Shown: positions 1 through 8,001, numbered from the stretch's first letter. The stretch is 40,329 nucleotides of DNA from Xenorhabdus koppenhoeferi (GCF_900116635.1 NZ_FPBJ01000028.1:1-40329), one strand, 5' to 3'. Notes: a model not told the origin generated them from the sequence alone. Translations and numbers: made by a program.

Positions 1-115
1 TGCATGCTTGTCTTTGTATGCCAGTACTCTTCTTCGAAAATCTAGACTGTAACCCATCTCAATTCTACCTTGTCATTGGGATTTAGGTATTATGACACAG
101 TATTATGATTCTGCT

Positions 116-253
116 ATAGTTAGCTATGCTCTTGGGGATTAATGAAAGGCTCCTGCCTTTCACCGGAGGCCAGCCTTTGGCTGGGCAAATTCGTTCCCGA
201 CGAATTTGTCATTCCCTTGCCGTCGCGCTGCATCTTGAAAGCCATTGGGTATA
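116..253. repeat. Divergent copy (D) of the dispersed inverted-repeat element, with an internal hairpin cassette
   Basis: The right part, ending in CCATTGGGTATA, and the central ATAGTTAGCTATGCTC..GGGGATT block match the other repeat copies in this window (7648-7774, 23101-23227, 24693-24831, 38949-39091). Between the central block and the shared CCCTTGCCGTCGCG block, this copy carries about 66 extra bases that fold into three consecutive perfect hairpins: 144-161 (7-bp stem), 170-184 (6-bp stem) and 186-208 (9-bp stem). The left boundary is uncertain because the terminal inverted repeat is not recognisable on that side. Non-coding. Confidence 0.6.
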
Positions 254-258
254 AGTTA

Positions 259-301
259 TGACAGGCCATCAGCATATTGATTGATTATCTCTGGCCTGTC
301 A
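259..301 (-). terminator. Stem-loop downstream of pnuC
   Basis: A perfect 10-bp inverted repeat (TGACAGGCCA / TGGCCTGTCA) with a 23-nt loop lies 11 bases beyond the pnuC stop codon. On the pnuC strand no clear U-tract follows; the T-rich stretch TTTTAATTT is on the plus-strand side. It could act as an mRNA 3' end structure or a weak terminator. Confidence 0.45.
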
Positions 302-312
302 TCAGTTTTAAT

Positions 313-1032
313 TTACACTTTTTTCGGTGGTTGTTCGTTATGTTGAGCTGCCTTGATCCATAAACGTGCACCATTTAGTGCAATACCCATCAGAATAATA
401 TATTGCAATGACATCAACAAAACACCTTGGTGATAATAGATAGCTACGCTGATAACATTAATAATGACCCATATCAGCCAGTTTTCTACATACTTACGGG
501 TCATCAATATCATTGCCACTACCGATAATACTGTTATCACCGAATCCCAGAATGGGAAAGCATCAGGCTCCAATTTAGGCATGACTATATTAAAGCCTAT
601 GGCCTGTAAAGCGAGTACCACAACTTTTGCCATATAACCAAAAATTTGATCAATATTGAACGTTATGACTAATATGGTAAGTATGGATACTATTGCAACA
701 ATGATCATCTGTTTGGGACTAAGCCACCGAATTTTAAGTTCTACTTGTTTTTGGTCATCCATTCGGCTCCAGGCATACCAACCATAAATGTTAGCAGCGA
801 AGAAAAAGATTTGTAGGATGAGGCTTGCGTAGAGTTGGATTTGGAAGAAGATTATGGCAAATAATGAGACATTAATTAATCCAAATAGATAATTGATGAT
901 TTTTTCCTGACTAGCGAGCCAAATACATAATAAACCTGCTATCGTACCTGTCGCTTCAATATATGAAAGGTCATAACCACCCGTTCCTAATGAAATATGT
1001 ACTAATCTGTCAGTGATATCGAAAAAATCCAC
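313..1032 (-). CDS. pnuC: PnuC, nicotinamide riboside transporter
   Basis: Inner-membrane transporter of the PnuC family, which takes up nicotinamide riboside for NAD salvage by facilitated diffusion coupled to intracellular phosphorylation. The 239-residue protein matches E. coli PnuC in length and nearly throughout: it opens MDFFDITDRLVHI, has the family blocks GTIAGLLCIWLAS, FFFAANIYGWYAWSR and MTRKYVENWLIWVIINV, and contains about seven hydrophobic segments. The start fits the family start exactly. In E. coli pnuC follows nadA; here it is a single gene between a tRNA-Lys array and a repeat, with no nadA. That makes it a likely important route for pyridine acquisition. No operator for NadR was identified in the upstream spacer. 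Confidence 0.95.
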   Translation of the reverse strand: MDFFDITDRLVHISLGTGGYDLSYIEATGTIAGLLCIWLASQEKIINYLFGLINVSLFAIIFFQIQLYASLILQIFFFAANIYGWYAWSRMDDQKQVELKIRWLSPKQMIIVAIVSILTILVITFNIDQIFGYMAKVVVLALQAIGFNIVMPKLEPDAFPFWDSVITVLSVVAMILMTRKYVENWLIWVIINVISVAIYYHQGVLLMSLQYIILMGIALNGARLWIKAAQHNEQPPKKV

Positions 1033-1126
1033 GCTTTCTTATCCTTACCATAAATTAATGTTTAGTATATTTACACCATAAAGGTAGAATTGCGAGCCAA
1101 ATTGGCTATTCAATCTTTTTATGTTT

Positions 1127-1172
1127 CAAATTGATTGAAAGTCAACCGCTCTACCGACTGAACTAACGATTC
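1127..1172 (-). pseudogene. Decayed, 3'-truncated tRNA-Lys copy
   Basis: This segment matches the 5' half of the three intact tRNA-Lys genes next to it (acceptor 5' strand, D arm, anticodon arm) and is followed on its 5' side by the same spacer that separates the intact copies. It carries several substitutions, including the acceptor strand and a change that makes the anticodon triplet TTC instead of TTT. The T arm and 3' acceptor strand are not recognisable, so it cannot fold as a tRNA. It is the fourth and most downstream unit of the array. Confidence 0.8.
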
Positions 1173-1204
1173 ATCTGAGGATAAGCTTGGTTTGGAGATT
1201 TAGA

Positions 1205-1280
1205 TGGTGGGTCGTGCAGGATTCGAACCTGCGACCAATTGATTAAAAGTCAACTGCTCTACCGACTGAGCTAACGACCC
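1205..1280 (-). tRNA. tRNA-Lys(TTT), copy 3 of the array in transcription order
   Basis: On the minus strand this reads GGGTCGTTAGCTCAGTCGG..., a canonical 76-nt tRNA-Lys with anticodon TTT in the loop CTTTTAA, a GGTTCGAATCC T-loop and an encoded 3' CCA. It appears identical to the next two copies, with units repeating every 108 bases. In E. coli a longer lys/val tRNA cluster lies at this same place downstream of cpoB. Confidence 0.97.
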
Positions 1281-1312
1281 ATCTGAGGATAAGTTTGGTT
1301 TGGAGATTTAGA

Positions 1313-1388
1313 TGGTGGGTCGTGCAGGATTCGAACCTGCGACCAATTGATTAAAAGTCAACTGCTCTACCGACTGAGCTAACGACCC
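1313..1388 (-). tRNA. tRNA-Lys(TTT), copy 2 of the array
   Basis: 76-nt tRNA-Lys with anticodon TTT and encoded CCA, identical by eye to the neighbouring copies. The spacer on both sides is the same 32-nt sequence beginning TCTGAGGATAAG on the plus strand, indicating recent tandem duplication or gene conversion. Confidence 0.97.
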
Positions 1389-1420
1389 ATCTGAGGATAA
1401 GTTTGGTTTGGAGATTTAGA

Positions 1421-1496
1421 TGGTGGGTCGTGCAGGATTCGAACCTGCGACCAATTGATTAAAAGTCAACTGCTCTACCGACTGAGCTAACGACCC
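1421..1496 (-). tRNA. tRNA-Lys(TTT), copy 1 of the array
   Basis: 76-nt tRNA-Lys with anticodon TTT and encoded CCA. It is the promoter-proximal copy, about 110 bases beyond the stem-loop that follows cpoB on the same strand. The array may be transcribed from its own promoter in 1500-1600 or by read-through from tol-pal; the sequence does not decide this. Confidence 0.97.
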
Positions 1497-1607
1497 ATCT
1501 AAATCCGTTTGGCAGTTATCCCTGCCAACGGCGGCTTATATTACTGGTTTTTCAGAACAGCGCAATATTTATTTTAGAAAATTAATTCACATGACTACTA
1601 ATCACCC

Positions 1608-1651
1608 AATTATCCCCAAAAAGACCAATATATGACCTTTTGGGGATAATT
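1608..1651 (-). terminator. Stem-loop ending the tol-pal operon
   Basis: A perfect 14-bp inverted repeat (AATTATCCCCAAAA / TTTTGGGGATAATT) with a 16-nt loop begins directly after the cpoB stop codon. The 3' arm starts with a T-run, as in many bidirectional rho-independent terminators. It separates tol-pal-cpoB from the tRNA array. Confidence 0.7.
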
Positions 1652-1652
1652 A

Positions 1653-2423
1653 TTACATCCCAGAAATCTTTTTCTCGGCCATTTTTGCCGCATTAGTACC
1701 AGGATATTGCTTAACTACTTGTTGATAAACTGCTTTCGCTTTACCCTTTTGTCTTTTTTCCTGCATAATTAGACCAACTTTATACAGGGAATCACTGCTT
1801 TTTTGTGACTTAGGATAGTCTTTCACAACAGTCGCAAAGTAATAAGCTGCGTCGTCTTTTTTACCTTTATTGTAATTCAACTGTCCTAACCAATAATTAG
1901 CATTCGATAAATATTTGGACTTAGGATAGGCTTTGACAAAATTTTGAAATGCTGCAATCGCCTTATCATATTCTTTGGTATTAATTGCCAAAGAAATGGC
2001 TACATCATAATCACCCTTTTCACTTCCCGTGCTTGACGACGCAGCAGATTGTTTATTTCCGGTCGGTGTCGAAGGGTTAGCATCTTTATTTTCTGAACTT
2101 TCCGCAGCTGATGGATTAATAATTTTATCCAATTGCAGATACATATCCTTCTGACGTTCAATGATCTGATTTAACTGATATTGATTCTCCTGAATTTGAC
2201 CACGGAGCGTATCGATATCACGTTGAGAGTCAGAAAGTTGTTGCTGGAGTTGGGTTAATAACTGGCTGTGAGCATCAGAAATACGCTCTAATTGGGAAAG
2301 GCGCTCACCGGTGGAGCCTGAGCCGACATTACTGATTGGCGATCGGGCGGTAGCGGCCCAAGGAGCCGCTACGCCAACCAATAACGACAGACCTAACACA
2401 TAACGTCTGAAGTTACTGTTCAT
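1653..2423 (-). CDS. cpoB: CpoB (YbgF), cell division coordinator of the Tol-Pal operon
   Basis: Periplasmic protein that in E. coli links peptidoglycan synthesis by PBP1B/LpoB with outer-membrane constriction by Tol-Pal. The 256-residue product starts with a Sec signal peptide (about residues 1-26, ending in WAATA), followed by a coiled-coil trimerisation region around residues 35-100 rich in Gln, Leu and Asp. A low-complexity Ser/Thr/Asn linker around 105-135 precedes a C-terminal TPR domain with repeats such as YPKSKYLSNANYWLGQLNYNKG and YPKSQKSSDSLYKVGLIM. Length is close to the E. coli protein (263). It starts 9 bases after the pal stop codon, with AAGAG as a modest ribosome binding site. 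It is the last protein gene of the operon. Confidence 0.95.
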   Translation of the reverse strand: MNSNFRRYVLGLSLLVGVAAPWAATARSPISNVGSGSTGERLSQLERISDAHSQLLTQLQQQLSDSQRDIDTLRGQIQENQYQLNQIIERQKDMYLQLDKIINPSAAESSENKDANPSTPTGNKQSAASSSTGSEKGDYDVAISLAINTKEYDKAIAAFQNFVKAYPKSKYLSNANYWLGQLNYNKGKKDDAAYYFATVVKDYPKSQKSSDSLYKVGLIMQEKRQKGKAKAVYQQVVKQYPGTNAAKMAEKKISGM

Positions 2424-2432
2424 GCATTACTC

Positions 2433-2936
2433 TTAGTATACGATTACAGCGCGACGGTTTTTCGCGTATGCTGCTTCGTCATGGCCAAGTACAGCTGGTT
2501 TTTCTTTACCGTAAGAAACGATAGCGAGCTGGTCAGCAGAAACACCTTTGCCTTGCAGATACATTTTCACTGCATTTGCACGACGTTCACCCAGCGCGAT
2601 ATTGTACTCTGGAGTACCGCGTTCGTCAGCATGACCTTCAATAGTCACTTTAACAGATGGATTAGTGCGCAGGAATGCAGCGTGTGCATCCAGAATCTGA
2701 GCGAATTCGCTGTTGATATCATACTTGTCGAAACCGAAGTATACGATATTGTTGTTTTGCAGCTCTTGCATTTGCTGACGTGCTAATTCTTCAGCAGACA
2801 AACCAGCTTTAGATGAATTATCAACAGTACTTACATTAGACTTATCATGGTTACCAGTTTTATTAGCACTACACGCAGCTAAGGCCATGATTGGTAAAGC
2901 CAACATCAGCCCTTTTAGCACTTTATTCAGTTGCAT
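2433..2936 (-). CDS. pal: Pal, peptidoglycan-associated outer-membrane lipoprotein
   Basis: Outer-membrane lipoprotein that binds peptidoglycan through its OmpA-like domain and interacts with TolB. I chose the ATG at 2936 (167 residues): the protein then begins [11 protein letters not shown] like E. coli Pal, and AGGA lies upstream at a suitable distance; an in-frame ATG at 2963 would add nine residues ahead of the signal peptide. The lipobox LAAC places the lipidated cysteine at residue 22, followed by Ser, consistent with outer-membrane sorting. The OmpA_C motif region contains [20 protein letters not shown] and the C-terminal NRRAVIVY. Slightly shorter than E. coli Pal (173) through the Asn/Gly-rich linker. 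Confidence 0.97.
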   Translation of the reverse strand: MQLNKVLKGLMLALPIMALAACSANKTGNHDKSNVSTVDNSSKAGLSAEELARQQMQELQNNNIVYFGFDKYDINSEFAQILDAHAAFLRTNPSVKVTIEGHADERGTPEYNIALGERRANAVKMYLQGKGVSADQLAIVSYGKEKPAVLGHDEAAYAKNRRAVIVY

Positions 2937-2978
2937 CTCTTTGATCCTTTTATAGTTTGCCATACATATTATTATGCA

Positions 2979-4286
2979 TCACAGATACGGCGACCAGGCA
3001 GGGAATTTTACCTGTCCATCAGTAGCCGGAAGACGCGCTTTGAAACGCCCATCAGTCGAAACTAGCTGCAATACAGTTCCCCACCCTTGAGTGGAGCTAT
3101 AAATCACCATAGTGCCATTAGGTGCGATACTCGGCGTTTCATCTAGAAACGTATCTGTCAAAATTTGGACAGATCCCGTTGCCAGATCCTGTTTGGCGAT
3201 GTGCTGACTACCACTTGCCGAGCTAACCATCACGATAAAACTGCCGTCAGGGCTAACATCTGCATCTTGGTTCTGTGGTCCTTCCCAAGTTAGGCGTTGT
3301 GGAGCACCGCCATTAATATCGATCTTATACAGCTGGGGGCGACCACCCTGATCTGAGGTGTAGACCAGTGTTTGGCTATCTGGCATCCAGCTTGGTTCAG
3401 TATTGTTACTGCGGCCATCAGTTAATTGACGGATTTGGCCAGCAGCTAAATCCATCAGATAAAGGTTCAAACTGCCTGTTTTAGATAGAGCAAAGGCCAA
3501 TTTAGTTCCATCCGGTGAAAATGCAGGTGCTCCATTATGACGAGGGAACGATGCTACTTCACGTTTTGCCCCCGTAGCCAGTGTCTGAATAACCAAAGCG
3601 GAACGACCACCTTCAAATGTCACATAAGCCAGTTTGGAAGCATCTGGTGACCATGCTGGTGACATCAATGGTTCAGGTGAACGATGTACAGTAAACTGGT
3701 TATAACCGTCATAGTCAGAAACACGCAACTCATATGGGAATTTCGCGCCATTGGTATTTTTAACTATATAAGCTATACGAGTACGAAACGCCCCTTTAAT
3801 TCCTGTCTGTTTCTCAAAAATCTGATCACTCGCTGTATGCGCTGCAAAACGCAGCCATTTTTTCTCTATTGAGAATTGATCCTGAGCCAACACCGTTCCT
3901 GGTGCACCAGCAGTATCAACCAGCTGGTAAGAAACAAGAAATTTCCCATCTGCACTCGGTTGAATGTGCCCAACAACCACTGAATCGATTCCAAGCGCAG
4001 ACCATGCCGCAGGTGTTACTTCTGACGCGGTAGTTGGTTGTTGTGGCATACGGGTTGAGTCAATAGGATTGAATTTTCCACTGTTTCTCAAATCCGCAGC
4101 AATAATTGAACCTATGTTTTCAGGAACCCCACCCACTCCAGTCCATTTAAATGGGACAACCCCAATAGGGCGAGCAGAATCAACACCTTGTGTAATTTCA
4201 ATACGAACTTCTGCATGAGCAAGTGCTGCCCACATCATCAAAAAGCTCAGTACGACTTTAAACATCTGATTAAAAGCTTGCTTCAT
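2979..4286 (-). CDS. tolB: TolB, periplasmic beta-propeller of the Tol-Pal system
   Basis: Soluble periplasmic protein that moves between Pal and TolA. The preferred start is the second of two adjacent ATGs (4286), giving 435 residues beginning [16 protein letters not shown] lies 5-6 bases before it. A longer frame up to 4343 lacks a ribosome binding site. Signal peptide about 1-25, cleaved after AHA. The N-terminal domain (about 26-165) is followed by a six-bladed propeller with the repeated blade motif [48 protein letters not shown] and ending FPAWSPYL. The 168-base gap from tolA leaves room for a separate tolB promoter, as known in E. coli. Confidence 0.97.
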   Translation of the reverse strand: MKQAFNQMFKVVLSFLMMWAALAHAEVRIEITQGVDSARPIGVVPFKWTGVGGVPENIGSIIAADLRNSGKFNPIDSTRMPQQPTTASEVTPAAWSALGIDSVVVGHIQPSADGKFLVSYQLVDTAGAPGTVLAQDQFSIEKKWLRFAAHTASDQIFEKQTGIKGAFRTRIAYIVKNTNGAKFPYELRVSDYDGYNQFTVHRSPEPLMSPAWSPDASKLAYVTFEGGRSALVIQTLATGAKREVASFPRHNGAPAFSPDGTKLAFALSKTGSLNLYLMDLAAGQIRQLTDGRSNNTEPSWMPDSQTLVYTSDQGGRPQLYKIDINGGAPQRLTWEGPQNQDADVSPDGSFIVMVSSASGSQHIAKQDLATGSVQILTDTFLDETPSIAPNGTMVIYSSTQGWGTVLQLVSTDGRFKARLPATDGQVKFPAWSPYL

Positions 4287-4454
4287 CATTTCTCCCTTAT
4301 TGCGATCACTTATATGCCCGCAATAATCCGCGGATTCTAACAAACGCTAACAAACAAAACTAGATACCTAAATAAAATCTAATAATTTTGTTTGTTCATA
4401 TAAATTATTCTAAATTTTACCTAGAAAATAAAATTTCTGTACCAAACAATTACC

Positions 4455-5489
4455 TTACTGAGGTTTAAAGTCTAGTGTGAAATCCTTAAAATGCTCATAA
4501 ATCTCTTTGCTTGGTGGGCGTGGCATTTTCTTGGTTAAATTAGCTGCTGTAAGCGCAGCACGACACAATGCCGGATCACCGACTCCTGTTTTGATATCAA
4601 TCAGCAATCCATCTGATGCCAGTTTTATCTTTAACTCACAGGTACGACCGATATATAGGTCTGGGTCGCGAAAATTTTGCTGGATTGCAGACTGAATCTG
4701 CCCTTTATAATTATTGATATCCGAGTCGGAAGGACCGCTTTTCTTACCACCGCCTTTTCCTACCGCAGTCGCCCCACCCGGTTTAGGTGCATTGGATGTC
4801 AATCCACCTAACAAATCATTAATTGCTTGAGCCTGTTTCGCATCTTCTGCCTTAGCTTTGGCTTTTGCCTTCGCTTCTGCTTTAGCTTTTGCCTCAGCAA
4901 CCGCTTTATGTTTTGCAGCTTCTTCGGCCTCTTTCTTCGCCTGAGCCTCCACTTCCTGTCGCGTTTCAGCTTGCTCTTTTAAAATTCTTTCTTTTTCTGC
5001 CAGCGCTTTTATAGCCGCGTCTTCCGCCTGTTTTTGCTCTTCACGTGCCTTAGCAGCAGCATTAGCAGCCTGTTCCTGATCTTCGCGCGCTTTAGTGGCG
5101 GCAGCATCAGCCTGTTTTTTCTGGATTTCAGCCGCTTGCTGAGCTTTAATTCGCTCTTCTTCAGCCGTTTTCAGACGTTCTTGTTCTTCAGCCCGCTTTG
5201 CCCTCAATTCAGCAGCCTGCTGTTCAGCTTTCTTCTTTCGCTGTTGTTCGGCTAACTTTGCATTAGCCTGCTGCTGTTGCTGTTGATTATATTGCTGAAC
5301 AACCGCATGCGGATCGACCATAACAGCATCAATGACAGTACCATCTTGTCCACCACCTCCCATTTCCGTTTTTTGCACCAACGATCCCCAAATCAGAAAT
5401 CCGATCAGGATAATGTGCAATATTACCGAAATGATAATGGCGCGATTCAACTTATTGTTTTGCTCGCTTGTCTTTTCCACTCTCGACAT
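4455..5489 (-). CDS. tolA: TolA, inner-membrane to Pal/TolB bridging protein with shortened helical domain
   Basis: Energy-transducing protein that spans the periplasm. Domain I is a single N-terminal membrane helix (about 17-38) that keeps the SxxxH motif (Ser21, His25) needed for contact with TolQR. Domain II (about 60-225) is a long Ala/Glu/Lys/Gln-rich helix, with tracts such as KAKAEAKAKAKAKAEDAKQA near its end. Domain III (about 245-344) has the two conserved cysteines (GRTCELKIK and ALCRAAL) and ends FTLDFKPQ. At 344 residues it is about 77 shorter than E. coli TolA (421), almost all from domain II, a region known to vary between genera. Starts 26 bases after tolR. Confidence 0.96.
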   Translation of the reverse strand: MSRVEKTSEQNNKLNRAIIISVILHIILIGFLIWGSLVQKTEMGGGGQDGTVIDAVMVDPHAVVQQYNQQQQQQANAKLAEQQRKKKAEQQAAELRAKRAEEQERLKTAEEERIKAQQAAEIQKKQADAAATKAREDQEQAANAAAKAREEQKQAEDAAIKALAEKERILKEQAETRQEVEAQAKKEAEEAAKHKAVAEAKAKAEAKAKAKAKAEDAKQAQAINDLLGGLTSNAPKPGGATAVGKGGGKKSGPSDSDINNYKGQIQSAIQQNFRDPDLYIGRTCELKIKLASDGLLIDIKTGVGDPALCRAALTAANLTKKMPRPPSKEIYEHFKDFTLDFKPQ

Positions 5490-5515
5490 CCAGAAACTTT
5501 AAGTGACAGTCGCTG

Positions 5516-5947
5516 TCAGGCTCCGATAGGCTGGGTCATTAAACCTACCGATTTTACACCCGCCTGACGAAGCATATTCAACGCCTTGATAATTTCATCA
5601 TAAGGAACTTCTTTAGAACCACCAATCAAGAAAACCGTTTTCGGATTGGATTCTATTAAAGTTTGAACTTCGGCGACGATTTGTTGTTCAGGTAACAACT
5701 CCAAACGTTCCTGATTAACAACCATGCTGTATTTTCCTACCCCAGAAACTTCCACAATAACGGGTGGATTATCAGTGCTGGAAACTGTTTTTGAATCCAC
5801 CGAATCAGGTAAATCGACTTCTACGCTTTGCGTGATAATCGGTGCGGTTGCCATGAAGATCAGCAACAACACCAGCAACACGTCCAGCAAGGGGACGATA
5901 TTGATCTCGGATTTTAGCTCACGTCTGCGACTATGAGTGCGCGCCAT
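5516..5947 (-). CDS. tolR: TolR, inner-membrane protein of the TolQRA motor
   Basis: Partner of TolQ in the proton-driven motor (ExbD family). The 143-residue protein has one N-terminal membrane helix (about 18-38) in the block KSEINIVPLLDVLLVLLLIF, with the aspartate (LLDVLL) that in the family is essential for proton transfer. The periplasmic domain contains DNPPVIVEVSGVG and ends near KSVGLMTQPIGA. Length matches E. coli TolR (142). It lies 24 bases after tolQ and 26 before tolA. Confidence 0.97.
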   Translation of the reverse strand: MARTHSRRRELKSEINIVPLLDVLLVLLLIFMATAPIITQSVEVDLPDSVDSKTVSSTDNPPVIVEVSGVGKYSMVVNQERLELLPEQQIVAEVQTLIESNPKTVFLIGGSKEVPYDEIIKALNMLRQAGVKSVGLMTQPIGA

Positions 5948-5971
5948 TCGCTGATTTCCCCTTACGATTGA

Positions 5972-6661
5972 TTACGACTTATTAGTATTGGAAGCAAAAG
6001 CCTGACGATGCAGAATGGCCAAGAACTCTTCCATAAAGTTATCGTAAGTCTGTTCCAATTTGTTGACACGTTGATTCAAGCGGTTATAAGCCATCACTGC
6101 CGGAATCGCAGCAAATAGACCGATGGCAGTCGCAATCAGAGCTTCCGCAATACCAGGCGCAACCATTTGCAAAGTGGCCTGTTTAACCGCTCCCAATGCG
6201 ATAAAAGCGTGCATTATTCCCCAAACCGTGCCAAACAGACCAATATAAGGGCTAATGGAGCCAACCGTTCCTAAAAACGGAATGTGATTTTCCAATGTTT
6301 CCAGCTCACGATTCAGTGAAATGCGCATAGTACGGGAAGTTCCTGTAATAACCGCCTCTGGAGAATGGCTATTTGCTTGATGCAAACGCGAAAATTCTTT
6401 AAAACCAGAATGAAAAATCTGTTCAGTACCACTTAACGACTCACGACGAGACTGACTTTCTTTATAAAGACGAGATAATTCGATACCCGACCAAAATTTA
6501 TCTTCAAATGCTTCCGCCTCACGACTTGCGGCATTAAGTATCTTTGTTCGTTGAATAATGATTGCCCAAGAAACGATAGAAAAACCGATCAAAATCAGCA
6601 TGATAAGCTGAACTAAGAAACCTGCCTTAAGAAATAAATCAAGGATATTCATGTCAGTCAC
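5972..6661 (-). CDS. tolQ: TolQ, inner-membrane motor protein
   Basis: ExbB/MotA-family membrane protein forming the proton channel with TolR. The 229-residue sequence opens [14 protein letters not shown] with a GTG start that overlaps the ybgC stop codon by one base, the same arrangement and start known in E. coli; this implies translational coupling. Three membrane segments are visible: about 14-36, about 135-160 ([20 protein letters not shown]) and about 170-190 ([20 protein letters not shown]). Slightly different C-terminus from E. coli (230 residues). Confidence 0.97.
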   Translation of the reverse strand: MTDMNILDLFLKAGFLVQLIMLILIGFSIVSWAIIIQRTKILNAASREAEAFEDKFWSGIELSRLYKESQSRRESLSGTEQIFHSGFKEFSRLHQANSHSPEAVITGTSRTMRISLNRELETLENHIPFLGTVGSISPYIGLFGTVWGIMHAFIALGAVKQATLQMVAPGIAEALIATAIGLFAAIPAVMAYNRLNQRVNKLEQTYDNFMEEFLAILHRQAFASNTNKS

Positions 6662-7062
6662 TACTTAAACTCCGCGACAATAGACTTTGGAAGCGCAATA
6701 GGCTTCATTTGAGATGAATTCACACAGACAACCAGACATTCTGCGTTACTGATAACTAGACCCTTGCAATCAACAATTCGTTGAATAAATGTCAGAGAAG
6801 CGCCACGTATACTCATAATTTCGCTTTCAACAACCAGCTGATCATCTAATTTCGCTGGTTTCCGGTAGTCAATAGTCATACGGCTGACAACAAAACCAAC
6901 TTGCTTATCCAGCATGTACTGTTGGTTGTAGCCTTTTTCACGCAGCATCTCTGTACGGGCTCTTTCATAGAAGAACAAATATCGTGCATGATAGACTACA
7001 CCACTAGCATCTGTGTCTTCATAGTAAACACGGATAGGCCAACGGAATAACATCTTACTCAT
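6661..7062 (-). CDS. ybgC: YbgC, acyl-CoA thioesterase of the Tol-Pal operon
   Basis: Hot-dog-fold thioesterase, first gene of the tol-pal operon. In E. coli it hydrolyses acyl-CoA and associates with acyl carrier protein and phospholipid-synthesis enzymes. The 133 residues contain the family signature [24 protein letters not shown] near the N-terminus, with the active-site aspartate in DTDASG (about residue 18), and end [11 protein letters not shown]. The stop codon overlaps the GTG start of tolQ by one base. E. coli has ybgE and ybgX genes of the cyd operon directly upstream; here an AT-rich spacer and a repeat intervene. Confidence 0.95.
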   Translation of the reverse strand: MSKMLFRWPIRVYYEDTDASGVVYHARYLFFYERARTEMLREKGYNQQYMLDKQVGFVVSRMTIDYRKPAKLDDQLVVESEIMSIRGASLTFIQRIVDCKGLVISNAECLVVCVNSSQMKPIALPKSIVAEFK

Positions 7063-7647
7063 ATAATCCTATATTCGGCGAATTGACGTTGTCACTATAC
7101 TCAAGACAATAGCGCTTTGGAATGACTTGTCAGTAAAAGAAGTTAAAAAAATTACAGACCAACGATGCATAAACTTAGAACCAAAATAGATGACCTTTAA
7201 AACAATTTGTACAATAATCAAACTAATCATAAAATTTACTAGTCAGCTCAGAAGACAATGCCTTCAGTCAAAAACAGAAACCCATCATCACTGAGTTCGA
7301 TTAAAATAATATAATTTATTTTTATTCAAAAAGTTATAAATAGTAACTATCTATACAAATGCACATTTTACATAAAAAGATAATACACTAAAATTAATGT
7401 TAATTTAAATAATTAACATAATATACTAAATTTTAAAGCATAACTTTATTATTTATAGATAAAATTGAAATAATAAATCCCAAATCACTTGGTAAGGAAA
7501 ATATTCACAGAAAAATCAACCAAAATAAGAAATTAACAAATAATTATTTGAAATACATTATTTATTTTAAATAAAAAACTAATGAAATTTACTTTTCTAT
7601 TATTTATTTTTATTAATTATCTAAATCATAGTCTTTCAAACCACAAC
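7063..7647. other. AT-rich spacer upstream of ybgC, no gene
   Basis: Very AT-rich non-coding stretch presumably holding the promoter of the tol-pal operon (minus strand). I see no open reading frame with family resemblance and no ybgE, which lies here in E. coli. A short duplication of GTCTTTCAAAC (7631 and 7658) precedes the repeat copy at 7648. Confidence 0.6.
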
Positions 7648-7774
7648 TATACACTTCGTCTTTCAAACTGCCTCTTTGTTGGCGGCGCTCGCTCACCCCG
7701 GTCACATAGTTATCTATGCTCCCGGGGATTTGCTCTCTTGCCGTCGCGATGCAACTTGAAATCCATTGGGTATA
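7648..7774. repeat. Dispersed inverted-repeat element, copy A (127 bp)
   Basis: Begins TATACACTTCGTCTTTCAA and ends TTGAAATCCATTGGGTATA. The centre has a strong interrupted palindrome, with CCCCGG (7696-7701) pairing with CCGGGG (7722-7727) and an inner CATAG/CTATG stem. Nearly the same sequence is found at 23101-23227 and, inverted, at 38949-39091. The size, terminal repeats and lack of coding capacity fit a MITE-like element. Plus-strand frames reading through it are not genes. Confidence 0.85.
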
Positions 7775-7819
7775 TGTTAGCTATACTCGTTTACCTTAGT
7801 CACCGTATTTATAAACTAT

Positions 7820-7840
7820 AAAGGCCCTCAATGGGCCCTT
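7820..7840 (-). terminator. Rho-independent terminator of the cydABX operon
   Basis: On the minus strand AAGGGCCC-ATTGA-GGGCCTTT forms an 8-bp stem (one G-U pair) followed by a T-rich run, about 50 bases beyond the cydX stop codon. Confidence 0.75.
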
Positions 7841-7888
7841 ATCCATAAGTTGGTAACATTTATCAGCCAACATTATTTTTCGTCACTC

Positions 7889-7990
7889 TTAGTCGCTTTT
7901 TTTTGATTCGCTATGCTCAAGTGCCAATACTGCAATAATAGCAAAACTACAAGCCAAGAGCGTTCCGAGAATCCAAGCAAAATACCACAT
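7889..7990 (-). CDS. cydX: CydX, small subunit of cytochrome bd-I oxidase
   Basis: A 33-residue protein beginning MWYFAWILGTLLACSF, essentially the E. coli CydX start (37 residues), with a single membrane helix and a short polar tail ending ESKKSD. In E. coli CydX is needed for stability and activity of the CydAB complex. It starts 11 bases after the cydB stop. The ATG at 7990 is preferred over one six bases earlier because AAGGAG lies 7 bases upstream of it, versus 1 base for the other. The protein is too short for routine gene calls. Confidence 0.93.
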   Translation of the reverse strand: MWYFAWILGTLLACSFAIIAVLALEHSESKKSD

Positions 7991-8001
7991 GTCCATGCTC
8001 C

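Noticed and set aside
1127-1496. Possible CRISPR-like array because of regular 108-base units
   Set aside because: The units are tRNA-Lys genes with identical spacers; there is no short repeat with variable spacers.
2481-2786. 101-codon plus-strand frame within pal
   Set aside because: Opposite strand of pal, no motif or ribosome binding site.
7582-7821. 79-codon plus-strand frame upstream of the cydX terminator
   Set aside because: It runs through the dispersed repeat copy A and has no protein-like family match; the coding potential comes from the repeat.
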